Assembly (NCBI GenBank): GCA_029891345.1
Contig: CM057005.1
Span: 59,971,760-60,035,759 of the forward strand
Origin: Dryococelus australis
Lineage: Eukaryota; Arthropoda; Insecta; Phasmatodea; Phasmatidae
Direction of reading: 5' to 3'
Length of the DNA stretch: 64,000 bases
Shown: one piece after another, positions 43,545 to 56,353 of the stretch
Position numbering within the stretch: position 1 is the first letter of the stretch
Layout: each line of letters starts with the position of its first letter
Position numbers and translations under genes: made by a program
The notes under the pieces: generated by a model
Database searches by the model: none
Seen by the model: only the letters and a program-made list of their open reading frames with translations
Told to the model about the DNA's origin: nothing

Positions 43545-45512
43545 TGGGGATGTTGGAAAAATATCGATATATCGAATTGACGATTTTTTTTAATATGGAT
43601 ATTTTTACCCGATATATTTTGTGCAATATTTTTTTCGATAACTATATATATTTTTTTTGTATATATATTCTTAAAAGTTGATGAAGTTAACAATTTTGTT
43701 ATTTTACGTTTTGAATTGAAAATTTTACTGCATGGTAGACCTGTTCGAAATTGTTATATATCATTTGTTCGTATGTATGAAAATATTCAGGAAATATAAA
43801 CGAAGTGAACTTTGAACTTAAAGTTTTTATTTTAGTCGTATGTGGACTGGAAGCCAAACACTCGTACATCAATAATAAACATGCTGCATTGTAGAAAAAT
43901 CGGCGCCGCGGGCGGCATATCGGCGGAAAAAAAAAATATCGAGGTCGGCTCAAGGACGTAACCTCCTCAGTCTCATGCTGTAATCACAACAGCAAGACTG
44001 CGCGACAGACACGACGCGTGAATTCTGTCGCGTCCACGATTTTCGTCGCGCTGACGTCGCATATACAATTTCACGTTAGTTTTTTATATTCTACAGTTTT
44101 GTATTACATTTAATTTGGCTTTTTGTTGGAATGAAGGAGCTCTGAATGGGATGTATCTCTATCAATTCCTACTTTAGTGTCTATATGCACTTTTGGGGAA
44201 TAAATGTTTTAGAATTGAATCTACTCACTCGAATTATATATTATTGGGTGTATTGTGTATCCAAAACGCTGAAAATGCGATTTTCTATGTGTAAACTATA
44301 GTTCTTATTCCACAGTTGACACTAGTAAACACAAATTCATGTGTCTAACAAACTGAAACATTAAAATATGTAGATAACACATTTAATACTTAATTATAAT
44401 CAAATGCACTCTGAGTATGTTTTGGAAATTAACAAGTTTAGCTATGCAGTTCAGTTATTCTTAATAAGTAATGATTTTTAAGTGAGCACATAACTTTTAT
44501 ATTGTAAACAGCTTCTAACACAATATAAAACTTTAGCATTTGACTTTACGTTTCCTTTCCCCTGACAAAAACACCAATACACAATATAATTGTAAAGTCA
44601 GAGCTCAGACAGTCGAGCATCGGTTCTGCGAGCTTCTTAAAAATGTGTATCTTGTTTTGAAAATAATAATTATTATTATCCAGGAATGCATTTTACGTAC
44701 CTTTTTTAAAAACAGTTTTAAAATTTATATTAGAAGTTTATTTCAAAACGAATACTCATTTGTTTACTTTATTCAAATATGTAAATTCATATATTTCCTC
44801 TTCACTTTATATTCGTTTGCCATTTATTTTATTTAAGACGAACTTTGTTTGATATACCGGGATTAAAATCGCACTACAGTATAACAACACACTTTCCACA
44901 TAACCTCTATTAGATTCTCGGCAAAATGGCTGCTTGACTTTGACTTTAAATTTTCGAAATCGTAAAGTCAAGAGTGCTTGACTTTACCTTTGACAGTTCC
45001 ATTGTGTCAAGCTCCATAAGAAACATCATGTCGGAAAGCAAACGTAAAGTCAAATGGTAAAGTCAATTGTTAGAGTTTTCAATTGTGTAAGATTAAGCCC
45101 CGCCATTTTGGAATTTTTAAATCTTGCTTTCTAGCCGCAAACGTAGCATATAATATAACTATATGCGTATTCTGGAATAGATTTAGTTCGACTAAATTGA
45201 ATGTGTGCCTTAAAATCGAGTAAAATATTTTGACAAGGCCTGGTGATCTCCCTTAATAACCTACAGCTACAATTATTTTACGCACACTTAAGTTAGCGCG
45301 TAATTCTTATAATGTAATTAATTGATTTTCAATATGTAATAGTTATTAAATCTAACCAAGCCCATATTTTTATAGTTTACCAAATAGAGCACAAGAAAAT
45401 ATCGAAAATATATATATCGAAAATCAATATCTTGTCAACGATAGAAATCGATACTTTCAAAAATACCCGATATAAAAACCATCGATAATTTTCCCCGATA
45501 TCAACATCCCCA
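43545..45512. mobile_element. Family P: ~2 kb TIR element with ATCGAT-rich ends
   Basis: Ends TGGGGATGTTGGAAAAATATCG and CGATATCAACATCCCCA are inverted repeats, each followed by ~100 bp crowded with ATCGAT/TATCGA-type motifs. Own length is ~1.4 kb after removing the nested O copy. No ORF longer than ~85 codons in the non-O part and no transposase motif recognised, so it is non-autonomous or decayed. No TSD is evident. Confidence 0.65.
44519..45087. mobile_element. Family O TIR element, copy 2, nested in P
   Basis: 569 bp from CACAATATAAAACTTTAGCATTTGACTT to GTTAGAGTTTTCAATTGTG, flanked by TAA on both sides. The 98-codon ORF overlapping it follows AT-rich repeat sequence. Confidence 0.85.
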
Positions 45513-45625
45513 GACCCCCGTGGGATCCCCGAGTCCCTTGGTGAAGATGCGAGGGAGCGATACGGGCGACACTAACACGCACGCCTAGCGCCTCATCGCT
45601 CCTACGCACAAGGCGTGCAGTGTTT
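45513..45625. other. Short unassigned GC-rich spacer
   Basis: Lies between P and repeat N; CG-rich, no feature recognised. Confidence 0.4.
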
Positions 45626-45975
45626 CCGGCGTAACGCTGTACCGTGCAATTAAGATCTGTAAAAGTGGGGTTTTATTACACACTATGAAAGACTACAGAT
45701 TAAACTACGCCCGTATATTTGTACTTTTCTCTTGTCGCTTAAGGAAACTGCATAAGCAAGCATTAAAATTGCGGTATTTTTTACCTTTTCACGAATTTTT
45801 TTCTTCAAGAATAGACTTAATATGACAAAAGTAAAAAATGTAGGGCCGTAGATAATTGTTTTTTATTTTTTTCTGACAAAACGCCGTGCATTTATTTACC
45901 GAGATGCGCGTATAAGTGCAAACTACTATCGCACAAAAATTGTGGGGGTCCATCCCACTCTTAAAAGCGCAACAA
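45626..45975 (+). repeat. Repeat N, copy 2
   Basis: Aligns with 17526-17925 (GGCGTAACGCTGTACCGTGCAA, GTGGGGTTTTATTACAC, AGATTAAACTACGCCCGTAT, CTTAAGGAAACTGCATAAG, GGTCCATCCCACTCTTAA). Confidence 0.65.
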
Positions 45976-46923
45976 AAATTAAGCATAAACACGGAATATT
46001 TTACTTTTTAAACATTGGCAAGCGACATAAAAGTCTAAATATAATTTTCAATATATGTTTATCGGTATATATATAAACCAGTTGGACTTCACCATAGCCG
46101 CCTAGTCATCGAGATAAATAGGTCAGATGAGATTGCCAATTTGTTGGCATCTGTGTAACTATTTATAGGATATATCTTTTCACTTTTTAAAGAATTCCTT
46201 GGTTTGCAATGGAAACGTTTAAATACAGTATAGCGACGCAATCCCGGCGGGGCCCACTCCGTTTTTTTTTTTGTACTGGAATATTTGACAGACGTTGTCT
46301 TTAGTTAGTGGGTTTCCCTTCTATGTCCACCATTGCATTCTGGCTCTTATCATCTACTGATTTACAAAACCTTCTCGCGTAGCTATTCGCGTTCTCAAAA
46401 TGTGCAAATCGGCTATTCGATTGTCAAAGCCGAACCTAACCTAGCACAGATTTTTTTAAAAATCTTAAATCACATGTGTTCGTTGATAGCCTCATACAAA
46501 TCGCAGGAACCGAGTTCCCAAGAGTTTGAGGTTATGTTGTGCTAAAGTTGACTCGGGTGGCGGTAACCGTGTCTGAGAATGCACGACACTTATGTAGGAA
46601 AGAGGTTACCATAAATCTTACGTTATGGCCCAATTATTGAACACCAGTTGATTTATTAGTGAAAGGGAGCCCACTGTAATTGGACGCATAACTCAAAAAC
46701 TTTTCAAAATTTAACGCCTCATTTTAAATTTCCACTTTTGTCTAAAGTTCCCATGAAGTAACCATTCTTTGCATCTTAAGAGTGTTTTTTTATGTGTTTA
46801 AAATTATATTTAGCACACGCTCAGACCGAGATAAGAAATAACGCTGTGTTTGCATTCGCAGTATGTCAGAATGAGATGCTCTCACCGTCTGTTCATTTTT
46901 ATATTGCAATGTAAAATAAGCTA
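45976..46923. other. Unassigned AT-rich region
   Basis: No recognised gene or shared repeat. The 70-codon ORF at 46333-46545 has no domain. Confidence 0.4.
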
Positions 46924-47163
46924 TAGGCTGTTCACGGTAAAGTGAGCATTTTTTAGGCACTAATTACTTTTTCCTTTCAGCCATCTTTTAAAATCATTTA
47001 ACCACCTTTATAAAACAAAAATTGCCATGTTGGTAATAAAGACGGCGTGTATATTCCACCGCACTCGGAAGTTAACGTCCAAGGTTAAAATAAAATATAT
47101 TTAGTTACTACTATGCCCAATGAGATGGGTTCCAAAGGTCCTCACTTTACTGTGAATAGCATT
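46924..47163. mobile_element. Family C short TIR element
   Basis: 240 bp from TAGGCTGTTCACGGTAAAG to TTTACTGTGAATAGCATTTA, interior GCACTAATTACTTTTTCCTTTCAGCCAT and TATTCCACCGCACTCGGAAGTTAACG. The right terminus is slightly decayed. Confidence 0.8.
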
Positions 47164-48089
<926 letters not shown>

Positions 48090-48525
48090 CAAATCTAATT
48101 TTGAACATTTAGTTTTGGAAAACCATATTAAATATAAAAAATTGGCAATATTTCTAAACGTGCCGGCAGCAATGCAAAATTATCGCATAGGGAAACGTTT
48201 CTTTAAATTTAATTGACCCTTTAAACATCGTGGCTAGATGCTTGATAGGCAGTGACCTTAAAAATTAAACGTGGGAAGCGATATCGTTATCAGGTAGTTG
48301 AAATTTCGGTAATTTGGTAGTTTAAATGCGTTATCACAGTACTTAAAAAGTCTTTAGTAAGTCCTTGAATTTACATCTAAAATGCCTGTCTTAAAAAAAT
48401 ATATAGGATAGCGGGTGATTACGTAGCATATAATACTAGATAGCGGAATGTGTATTTTGTGCTTTGAAGTAACCTAGGATAGTAGAAGGATATAATTAGG
48501 TCGTTGTCATATGCGCATACGCAGT
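48090..48525. other. Unassigned AT-rich spacer
   Basis: No gene or shared repeat recognised. Confidence 0.4.
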
Positions 48526-48852
48526 AAAGTCTGTTCACGATTGTAGTGAGCACTTTTGAAATAAACGTTTCAAAAGTAGTTCCATGTTTTAACGTTGAAT
48601 GGAAGTTTGAGGTAAAAACTACATAACAGAAATTGTTTCTTTTGCTTGGCTTTCTTTAATCATAGGTGTATGAATTAGCAGATTTGTAAAATATGTACTT
48701 TTAAAATAGTATCGGAGCTTCACTTGACCGACTCGTCGCAACGCATGAATAAAGTGATCAGGCCAACGGCAATTTTAATGTTACTTACGGCGGAAGAATA
48801 CACGATGTTCGTACACGTATATATTAGCAGGCGATTGCAAAAGCGTTCAGTA
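48526..48852 (+). mobile_element. Family A element, internally deleted
   Basis: Starts AAAGTCTGTTCACGATTG and lacks ~90 bp of the left interior, joining TTTTGAAATAAACGTTTC directly to AAAAGTAGTTCCATG. It retains GACCGACTCGTCGCAACGCATGAATAAAG and a decayed right TIR (GCAAAAGCGTTCAGTA). It abuts the next A copy. Confidence 0.75.
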
Positions 48853-48854
48853 TA

Positions 48855-49283
48855 AAGGCTGTTAACGATGAAGTGAGCACCTTTGAAATGAACCTTGGGA
48901 AAAAGTCACTGCCCCTGCCTGAATTATGTTTAATAAACGGGCGCACTGAGTGATATGCGCCCAGTAAAGTTGGTAACACAGGATGGAAAGTAGTTCCGTA
49001 TCTGAGTGTCGAATAAAAAGTGTTAGATAACCATTAGTAATAACTGAAATGATTTCTTTCGGTCTCTATTTTTTTTAATGCATCGGCGAGTAAATATTGA
49101 GCTGATTTGTAAAATATGTACTTTTCTAATAATTTCACCGTTTCACTTGACCGACGCATGAATAAAGTGATGAGGCCCATGGCTACGTTAAGTTTACATA
49201 AGGCGGAAGAATACACAACGCGTGCATACAAGTAGATCTAAAGCAGGGAATTCAGGAGTGCGCATTATATCGTTAACAGCCTA
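48855..49283 (+). mobile_element. Family A TIR element, full length
   Basis: 429 bp from AAGGCTGTTAACGATGAAG to ATATCGTTAACAGCCTA, in tandem and in the same orientation as the preceding copy, separated by only 2 bp. Confidence 0.85.
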
Positions 49284-50119
49284 TACCACGGACGGCTATA
49301 ACCACGGCTGCCGACTATCCACAGACGCCAGTATTCCGCCGCGCGCGTTAAGCCTAGGCTACAATCACCGTAGCGTCCCCGCAACAAAATAACAGTAGCT
49401 TTGCCGTGGAAGTATGAAAAATACTGGCTACAACCGCAGTAAGAGAACTGTTACGCGGCCAATAAGAAATGAAGACAAAAAAAATGACCGGCTTTACATG
49501 TATTGCGGATATTTACTAACAGTTTGTTGGCTAACCTGATATTAATTTTTGTTTATCTAATTGTGATGAATAAAGTTTCGCGGGAATCATGTTACGGGAT
49601 ATTTAAAATGTGGTATACATGTTAATAATTGCGTTGACTATTTCAATAAATGGATATCGGAACTGTACCGCAAAGTTCATTTAATAACTATGTTCTTGTT
49701 ACAATCTTGCACTGCACTGACTTCGTGGTTGGGAATGTTGTCTCGTGATTGGCCGGCGTAGAACTTGACGTATGAGAATTGGAAATATTCCATCATCTTT
49801 GCGTCGCTTGCAGCCGCGAGCAGGCCGCCATATTACGCCGTGATGTGTTGTAGGCGGTCCCAAATACAAGTGTGGGTTAAGTTTTTTCTTTCTTACGGTG
49901 ATTGTAGCAGTGCCTTGGCAGGCGCACGAGAGCTTGCCGCTGGAAGAAATGACCGTATTTTATCTTCCAGAAGGTTGCAGTCGTTCGCACGCGTGTAAAT
50001 GTCGTTTCCTCAAAGGTTTGCGCAGGCCTTACTATAGGTTCCGGTTCGCTACCTGCCGCGTCGAGCTGTTGACGGCGCCCCGAGCTGTCGAACCACAGAA
50101 CTGCACACGGTGTTGTTAC
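49284..50119. other. Unassigned, GC-rich from ~49740
   Basis: No shared repeat. Overlapping ORFs of 77-101 codons between 49765 and 50182 lie in GC-rich sequence and lack domains; the longest overlaps family L on the minus strand. Confidence 0.3.
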
Positions 50120-50624
50120 GCGGGAGTCGCATAGCCCCGACAAACACAGCGCGACACGGCCAAAAACGCAACCGCGACACATTTCAATGTGACTACTCGA
50201 ATATTACAGCACGACCGACACTACGCTCTCGGCATTTAACCTAACTATTTAGAAGGCTCCGATAGGATACGTTAATCAAAGGCGGTGAACAAGTGGGAGA
50301 TTTATAATACATCAAGGTGACAAATTGGTATCGCTAATGCATAAAAAGGTAAAAGCATTATTTTTAAGAGTCACATACAGTAATTTTCAATTTTTTTTAT
50401 AAGCTGCGTATTTACCATTGTAGGAAAAGTTTGCAATACGACTTCATTTTTCAAGGTGGTACATTCTGTGCGTCGTGCCGCACGATACGACGAAGAATAG
50501 AAATAATTTATAATTCAAAACTGCTGGTCGGACGACAGAATCGATCGCTGGCTTACGACGATCTATCTTGTATTTCATTGGCTGTTGGCCGTCGTGTCGT
50601 GCGCGTCGGGGCTATGTGACTGCG
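50120..50624 (+). mobile_element. Family L TIR element, copy 2
   Basis: About 505 bp from GCGGGAGTCGCATAGCCCCGAC to GTCGGGGCTATGTGACTGCG. It shares TCGCTAATGCATAAAAAGG and AAAACTGCTGGTCGGACGACAGA with copies 1 and 3. Confidence 0.85.
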
Positions 50625-50631
50625 GTTTAAT

Positions 50632-51157
50632 GCGGGAGTCACACAGCCCCGACAAACACAGCGCGACACGCCAAAAACCGCAACCACGACACAACATTTA
50701 TATTTTCAACGTGACTGCTCGAATTTACAGCACGACAGTTTACTGACGCGACACGTAGATTAGGATTTTTTGAAACTTTAGAAGGCGCAGATTGCCTTTA
50801 AAACTAGCTTAGTTAGAGGGCAGACGGGAAATTCGGAATATATGATTGTGAAGTGTAATCGCTAATGCATGCAAAGGTAAAATGTGTTTTTAAGAGCTAA
50901 ACACAGTAATTTTCAAGATTTATTTTCTTTTAAGCAGCGTGTTTGTCATTGGGGAAAGCTTGCCATACAATTTCATTCTGTCTCTCGTACCGCACAACAC
51001 GACGAAAATATAAATAATTTCTAATCCAAAATTGCTGGTCGGACGGCAGATTTTGTCGGGCGTACTTCAGATCTATGTTGTATTTGATTGTCAGTTTAGT
51101 TTTAAGTGTCGTGTCGGGGCTGTCGTGTCGTGCTTGTCGGGGCTGTGTGACTCCGGC
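50632..51157 (+). mobile_element. Family L TIR element, copy 3, tandem
   Basis: About 526 bp from GCGGGAGTCACACAGCCCCGAC to GTCGGGGCTGTGTGACTCCGGC, only 7 bp after copy 2 and in the same orientation. Terminal repeats are the best preserved of the three. An LTR-like element starts immediately to its right. Confidence 0.85.
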
Positions 51158-52264
51158 ATTACAAGAAGACAGAGCGGCGTATCCCAGTTCGTAAGGTATG
51201 GAGGTCTAATTTTAATTTATTTATAATGCTGTAATTATTCACACAGTGTTTATCTACAGCATTAAAACCACCCACCTATACTATTACTCATTTTATTCGC
51301 AGTGAGCACAATATTAAATGTATATCTAGATTTTAATTGAAGTTCTTATTACTGTCTCTATATTGGTCGCAGTCAATTCAGTCACACTCAGTATTTACAC
51401 ATATAGTTTATTGACGTTTTCTTCGGATGTTTAAACGTAAACCTTTGAAAAATCACCTCAAGTTTTACGTATTTAGATATTTCCTAAATATGTAGTGTAT
51501 CAAGCGTTTTATACCTCTGTAAACAGATGTGTCTTACGTACATATATTTAATTCGTAGATATTATTTATTTTTTTAATAATCACGAATAAAAGCAGTAAG
51601 AAAAAATCTGTGTAGGTAGCGCCTAATAATAAATAGATCTCGTGCAAAAAATATTACAACTGAGTGCGCAGGAAAGCGGCGCGTTGTTCTCTGGTGTAAT
51701 TTTCCATACTTAGAAGAGATAAGTTTGCACGAGGCGGAGGAATAACCTGAAAGTAAAACTTTCGCAGGGCTTCAGTGAAGTGGGAAGTAACCGTGAATCG
51801 ATTATAATCAATATGTCATTGCCATCATTCCAAATATATCGTCCCTTACGCATCCATTTAAATGGCCCCCGCCCTTCAGTCCTAGCCTCTATTGTACCGA
51901 TGCTCACAGTCCGCAGACTTCACTCTCGCTAATCACTATCGTTGCCACTCGTCGCATCGCTGTCTTCGCACCATACTCCAAACTCCAGACTGTCGACACG
52001 GAGGTCGATCGCGACTTAAATAGCCTCACTGGTCCGATCGAGAAGGTTCCCCGCAACCCCAATCACGCCGAGAAAGGTTAGGGCGATGATCAGAACATTC
52101 TTGCTAAGATAACCACGGAAAATCAATCCTCTGAAAGACGGGAGGTAACAAGTCCTGATAGGCGTATCTAGCACACTCGGCGGCTCGCCTTTGTAAATCG
52201 CCGCATACTCCCCGGGGTATCACTCTGCCCTCGGCACACCTTTCCGCTTGCTCGAGCGGTTACA
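51158..52264 (-). mobile_element. K element: solo LTR-like copy 3, with D inside
   Basis: On the minus strand it starts TGTAACCGCTCGAGCAAGCGG and ends CTGTCTTCTTGTAAT, matching copy 2's TGTAACG...GCGAGCGG start and ...TTGTAACA end. It shares TATGGAGGTCTAATTT, GTCGCAGTCAATT and CCGCAGACTTCACTC with copy 1. A family D element occupies 51402-51807. No internal coding region. Confidence 0.65.
51402..51807 (+). mobile_element. Family D element nested in the LTR-like copy
   Basis: Ends TATAGTTTATTGACGTTTTCTTC and GAAGTAACCGTGAATCGATTATAA are inverted repeats. Interior blocks TAGATATTTCCTAAATATG, GTAGGTAGCGCCTAATAATAAATAG and GCACGAGGCGGAGGAATAACC match other D copies. Confidence 0.8.
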
Positions 52265-52676
52265 GGGGCAAGTAAAGGGATGCAGGGCAACCAACGATCA
52301 CGTAATACTGCCGATTGCGATAGTTAAGTATACAGAAGCGAAATTTCGTGGCGGTCCCTTTGACATAAGGGAACTCGGTCGCCCATTGGCCGCGCGGAGC
52401 TGTGAAAACGGGCCTCGAGTCTAACTGGCTACTGCAAGTCATTGCATATTTCCTGTTGGCCGAGCTGTCAGCTGGCAGTCTCCAGAAGCTTATCGGTTAA
52501 CGATATTCCGGCATTTTGTTGGCTTGTGTCGCTGGAGTTCGCAGTTCACGCTACCATTCCATATCTGTAATAACAAGTATTCTGTGACTTAGCTGTCGAC
52601 CCTTATTTATTCTATAAGGGTTTAATACTATAGAGGGCGCATGCAAGCTTCGAAATAGCCACTATCCATATCCCTA
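52265..52676. other. Unassigned spacer
   Basis: No gene or shared repeat recognised; a 60-codon minus ORF lacks domains. Confidence 0.4.
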
Positions 52677-52912
52677 TAGGCTGTTCACTGTAAAGTGAGC
52701 ACTTTTTAGGCCCTTCCAACAGGTACTAACCACTAATAAATATATCTTATTGCAGCCTCAGGCTTTAAATTTCTAGTGTGGTAAATGTATTCACTGTGTT
52801 TATTGCTTACATTGCAATGTTTATATTAAAAAACAGCAGGAAGAAGGAAATCGGATGAAAGGAAAAATTAAGAAGGGCCTTAAAAAGTGCTCACTTTACC
52901 GTGAACAGCCTA
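52677..52912. mobile_element. Family B TIR element with TA TSD
   Basis: 236 bp from TAGGCTGTTCACTGTAAAG to TTTACCGTGAACAGCCTA, flanked by TA. The inner boundaries GGCCCTTCC and AAGGGCCTT extend the inverted repeat to ~37 bp. Best B copy. Confidence 0.9.
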
Positions 52913-52991
52913 TACATTGAATTGCTTTTCTGCTTATAGCACTATCAAAAACAACGTGGATAGGATTTTAAGGTGGAACACTACTTATGTA

Positions 52992-53206
52992 TAGGCTGTT
53001 CACGGTAAAGAGAACACTTTTGACGCCCTAGTTACTTTTTCCTTTCAGCCATTGTTTATCCATTAACCATATTTATAAAGAAAAACACTGTGTATATTCC
53101 ACCGCACTAGCAAGTTAACGCCTAAGGTTAAAATAAAATATATTTCTTGATTATCGTTCCAAATGAGAGGGCTTTCAAAAGTGGTCACTTTACAGTGACT
53201 AGCCTA
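52992..53206. mobile_element. Family C TIR element with TA TSD
   Basis: 215 bp from TAGGCTGTTCACGGTAAAG to TTTACAGTGACTAGCCTA, flanked by TA. Interior GCCCTAGTTACTTTTTCCTTTCAGCCATTG and TATTCCACCGCACTAGCAAGTTAACG. It lies 79 bp from the family B element. Confidence 0.9.
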
Positions 53207-54039
53207 TAAGCAAGTGCACCCTAAATCTGAATCAGTGGGAATTTCACTTTTTAAATCAGTGAACAACAACTGACTCAAACCGTCTTTTGAGTTAATTTAA
53301 CTGGTGAATTAGTGAAAAATGTCAGTTTTCCCTTACTTGTAGATTCAGTGACATTTCCCACTGGCTCTTCAAACATTTTTATTTGCTGTTTTTCAGTGAT
53401 TTGTTGTTTGTTTCTTTACGGATGCATTAGTTAGTTAAACAAGGCATATAAAATTAAATAACAACGCATAAACTATAATAAACCTTAACATATATTTGTT
53501 AATGTGGGTTGGTATTTTATAACACTATTTTACGAGGCAACATGAAGAGTATTACATTTAATTTTTTACGTAATTCGTATCGTTTTAACGTAATTCCGTA
53601 GAGCTCGGTTTGACGGTTTAAACTATAGCGAAGTATGTGCATTCATGCGTATTATTTACTATTTAGTTTATTTAACAATCTTAATGTTACCAATACAACT
53701 AAAAACGAAAAGAAAGAACATACAATTTAAAGATACATATTTTCGATAACTTATCATAATATATATGTTCCTTTCCCCATTTTACAGTCATCGTTGGCTT
53801 CGTAGATCGATTGGTAAGGTAACGGGTACAGAAGTGTGATGCTGAGTATCCAAATCCCAGTCTACGCTTTTAACTGCACTATGTAAACAATGACTATCGG
53901 GAATAGGTATATTTCTTGTAATTATTTGTTTAAATACAATAAAAACGTTATTTAATTCGCCATACGCAGTTCGTTGTCGCTTATTCAATAAGTTAAATAG
54001 TTTCACTGAAACAATCAGTGGTTTTCCGCCGAGCCTTAC
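53207..54039. other. Unassigned AT-rich region
   Basis: No gene recognised. The 86-codon minus ORF at 53788-54048 runs into the SINE flank and lacks domains. Short direct motifs of the form CAGTGA.A.TT recur at 53235-53400. Confidence 0.4.
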
Positions 54040-54048
54040 GTGGAGCAA

Positions 54049-54313
54049 GGGCCCACGGTGGCTGAGCGGTTAGACTGCTTGCCTCCCACCAAGGCGAACC
54101 GGGTTCAATCCCCGGCCGGTCCACTCCGTATTTTCGCAAGTGGGCATCGTGCCGGACGATGTCGCTGGTGGGCGGATTTTCTCGGGGATCTCCCGTTTTC
54201 TCCGCTCTTTCATTCCGGCGCTGCTCCATACTCACGTCACTTCAACCTCACCGGCTCTCAAGACCTCGTTGTTAATACCCGCTCGAACATCTTCACTCAT
54301 TCACTCACTCTAA
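54049..54313 (+). mobile_element. SINE S, full length, 9-bp TSD
   Basis: Flanked by GTGGAGCAA (54040-54048) and GTGAAGCAA (54314-54322), one mismatch. Head type 2 with A box GGTGGCTGAGCGGTTAGAC and B box GGTTCAATCCC, full body, tail CACTCATTCACTCACTC. Confidence 0.92.
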
Positions 54314-55660
54314 GTGAAGCAATTTTCACTGATTCGAGTTGTTGAATTTCACTGCCAATTAGAAGTTTTCCAACGATTCGAATTTAGAACTTGCTTTGAT
54401 ATATTGTTCACATCCTCTAACTTAGTTTTAATGCAACCAGAATATATTAAAGCTAGACGAAGCAATTTATTTATATACAAACGTGTGTCTGTTGAAAATC
54501 CAAATGTAAATATTCAATTTTATCATTGTTGACCATGTGACTTTGACAGTTCACATGGTTTGATTTGAAATAGGAAAAAATGAAAGTTATTGAAAGATGT
54601 ATTCTACTATGTGGAGTTTCTCAATAAACTATTCATTCTGGAAAGGTCAAAACTTATTTTTCGCATTGTTTTTTTTTTTTATTTCTGAGAATAAATTTCG
54701 AAAGTGGTAATTTATTGAGAAATGGCTATTCCCGCCTGACAAATTTTGCAAGTCAAATATATGCTGAACATATTTTATAAGGGACACGGTATCATTTTAA
54801 CATGCTTGCCTTATTTTATTGTATGCGACATTTATCTCGTGTTTCGCTTCATTCTCTACGTACCTCTGTGCTCCGAACTTTTATTTCTTGCATCAGCAAA
54901 TTGCAATCAACTTATATATGTGAAAAAGGTTTGTTTAAACAATTTACTGTCTCTAATTTCTGCGTCGTTGTTTTGTGGGATGTCACGCGACCTAGTACTT
55001 TGCAGCAAGATATAACGTTTACCGTTTTTATTTAATTAGAAAATGAGACAAGTCCTCACTACCGACACACTAGACAATGACATGTTTTGTTAGACGACCG
55101 ACATCACGCTAGTTGGCTGGAACCAGTTTTCTTTGGACCAGGAGCGAAATGTGACATACACACGTGTAAAAAAACTTAACGGTAGGGATTCAAAAAAAAA
55201 ATACTGATGCAGTACAGATTTTTCAGTTTTGATACCGATGACGTTTTACTCTATGTACATAATAGGATTAAATATTTGACTGATATCGTTGCCTTGCTCC
55301 CGGTATCGAAAGTACGATACTTTGTAATAATTCCATACGAATAATTCAATTGTGGCTGCGTTTGTGCTCTCTAAACAAGTAATGCGGTTTTCGATCACAT
55401 TCTTTGCATCAAACGTATGCATATCGAGTTATGAAATTTTATATATTACTATTCTTAAATACTGATATGTTTTTAGGTTCGTTTCTTTCAACTACACTTA
55501 GACATGTTCGTGAACCTGCACTGAATCCGTTGTTCCAAACTAAATCTTGATAAATTTTTATTAATTAATAAACAGCATATTGCAAGTAACAAAATAAAAA
55601 ATAGTAGCCTTCGTTGGAAGATAAACACTTTCAGCGCTCGTGACATTCATATGGCCATCG
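54314..55660. other. Unassigned AT-rich region
   Basis: Two overlapping ORFs (89 and 77 codons, 54746-55035) are Leu/Ile/Cys-rich with no recognised domain. GATACC/GGTATCG motifs occur at 55230-55325. No shared repeat confidently seen. Confidence 0.35.
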
Positions 55661-55663
55661 TAA

Positions 55664-56350
55664 AGCCCATGTCACGCTGTCAAATTTTTCCATCAAACTG
55701 CTTTCAATAAGATTGGTCAAATAAAGTTGGACAGTTGTGACGTCACAGAAACGTCTTAAACGCTGCCATATTTGTCCGAGAAAGTTGGATGCCTTCATTT
55801 TCCATCAAACATTTGAAAATTGGACCGGTTCTAAAACTTATTTTATGTTTGACGGTGTCAGACAATCAGAAACATGCACAACAAAAATGGACGTCAAGTA
55901 ACTTAAAATAATGAACAATTGCTGGAAAAGAAGTAAGCTATGAAGATAATTAATTTATGTAGAAGCTATGTGGGCATGAATGCTAATTTAAGCGAATATT
56001 GCATATAATATTACGAACTCCGAGGCATTAAATTTAATTGTGCAGGAAACATATATAGTAAATAAAGTTTTAATTTGGTAAAGAAACGTGAATCTAGTAC
56101 AATATTACTTACATTCTTTCTGTAATGAACCGTATGGAAAAACAAAAGCAATATCGCACTATGAAAATAACTTTTAAATAATATTTCAAATTACATTCTC
56201 CCAGTAAAATAATTTGACAGTGTGACCCATTTTCAAACGCATTCGAGATTGTTTGATCAAATTCGTTGGAAGGAAAAATTTGATGCATTTTGTCCTCAAA
56301 TTTTATTGTCAAATATACTTGAACCAAAATTTGACTATGTGACAGGGGCT
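55664..56350. mobile_element. Family R TIR element with TAA TSD, Harbinger-like
   Basis: 687 bp from AGCCCATGTCACGCTGTCAAATTTT to AAAATTTGACTATGTGACAGGGGCT, flanked by TAA at 55661-55663 and 56351-56353. A 3-bp TWA target and GGGC-type TIR are typical of PIF/Harbinger elements (established knowledge); assignment here is inference. Multiple TTTGAC/GTCAAA motifs lie near both ends. No transposase; the only ORF is a 72-codon AT-rich minus frame. Confidence 0.75.
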
Positions 56351-56353
56351 TAA

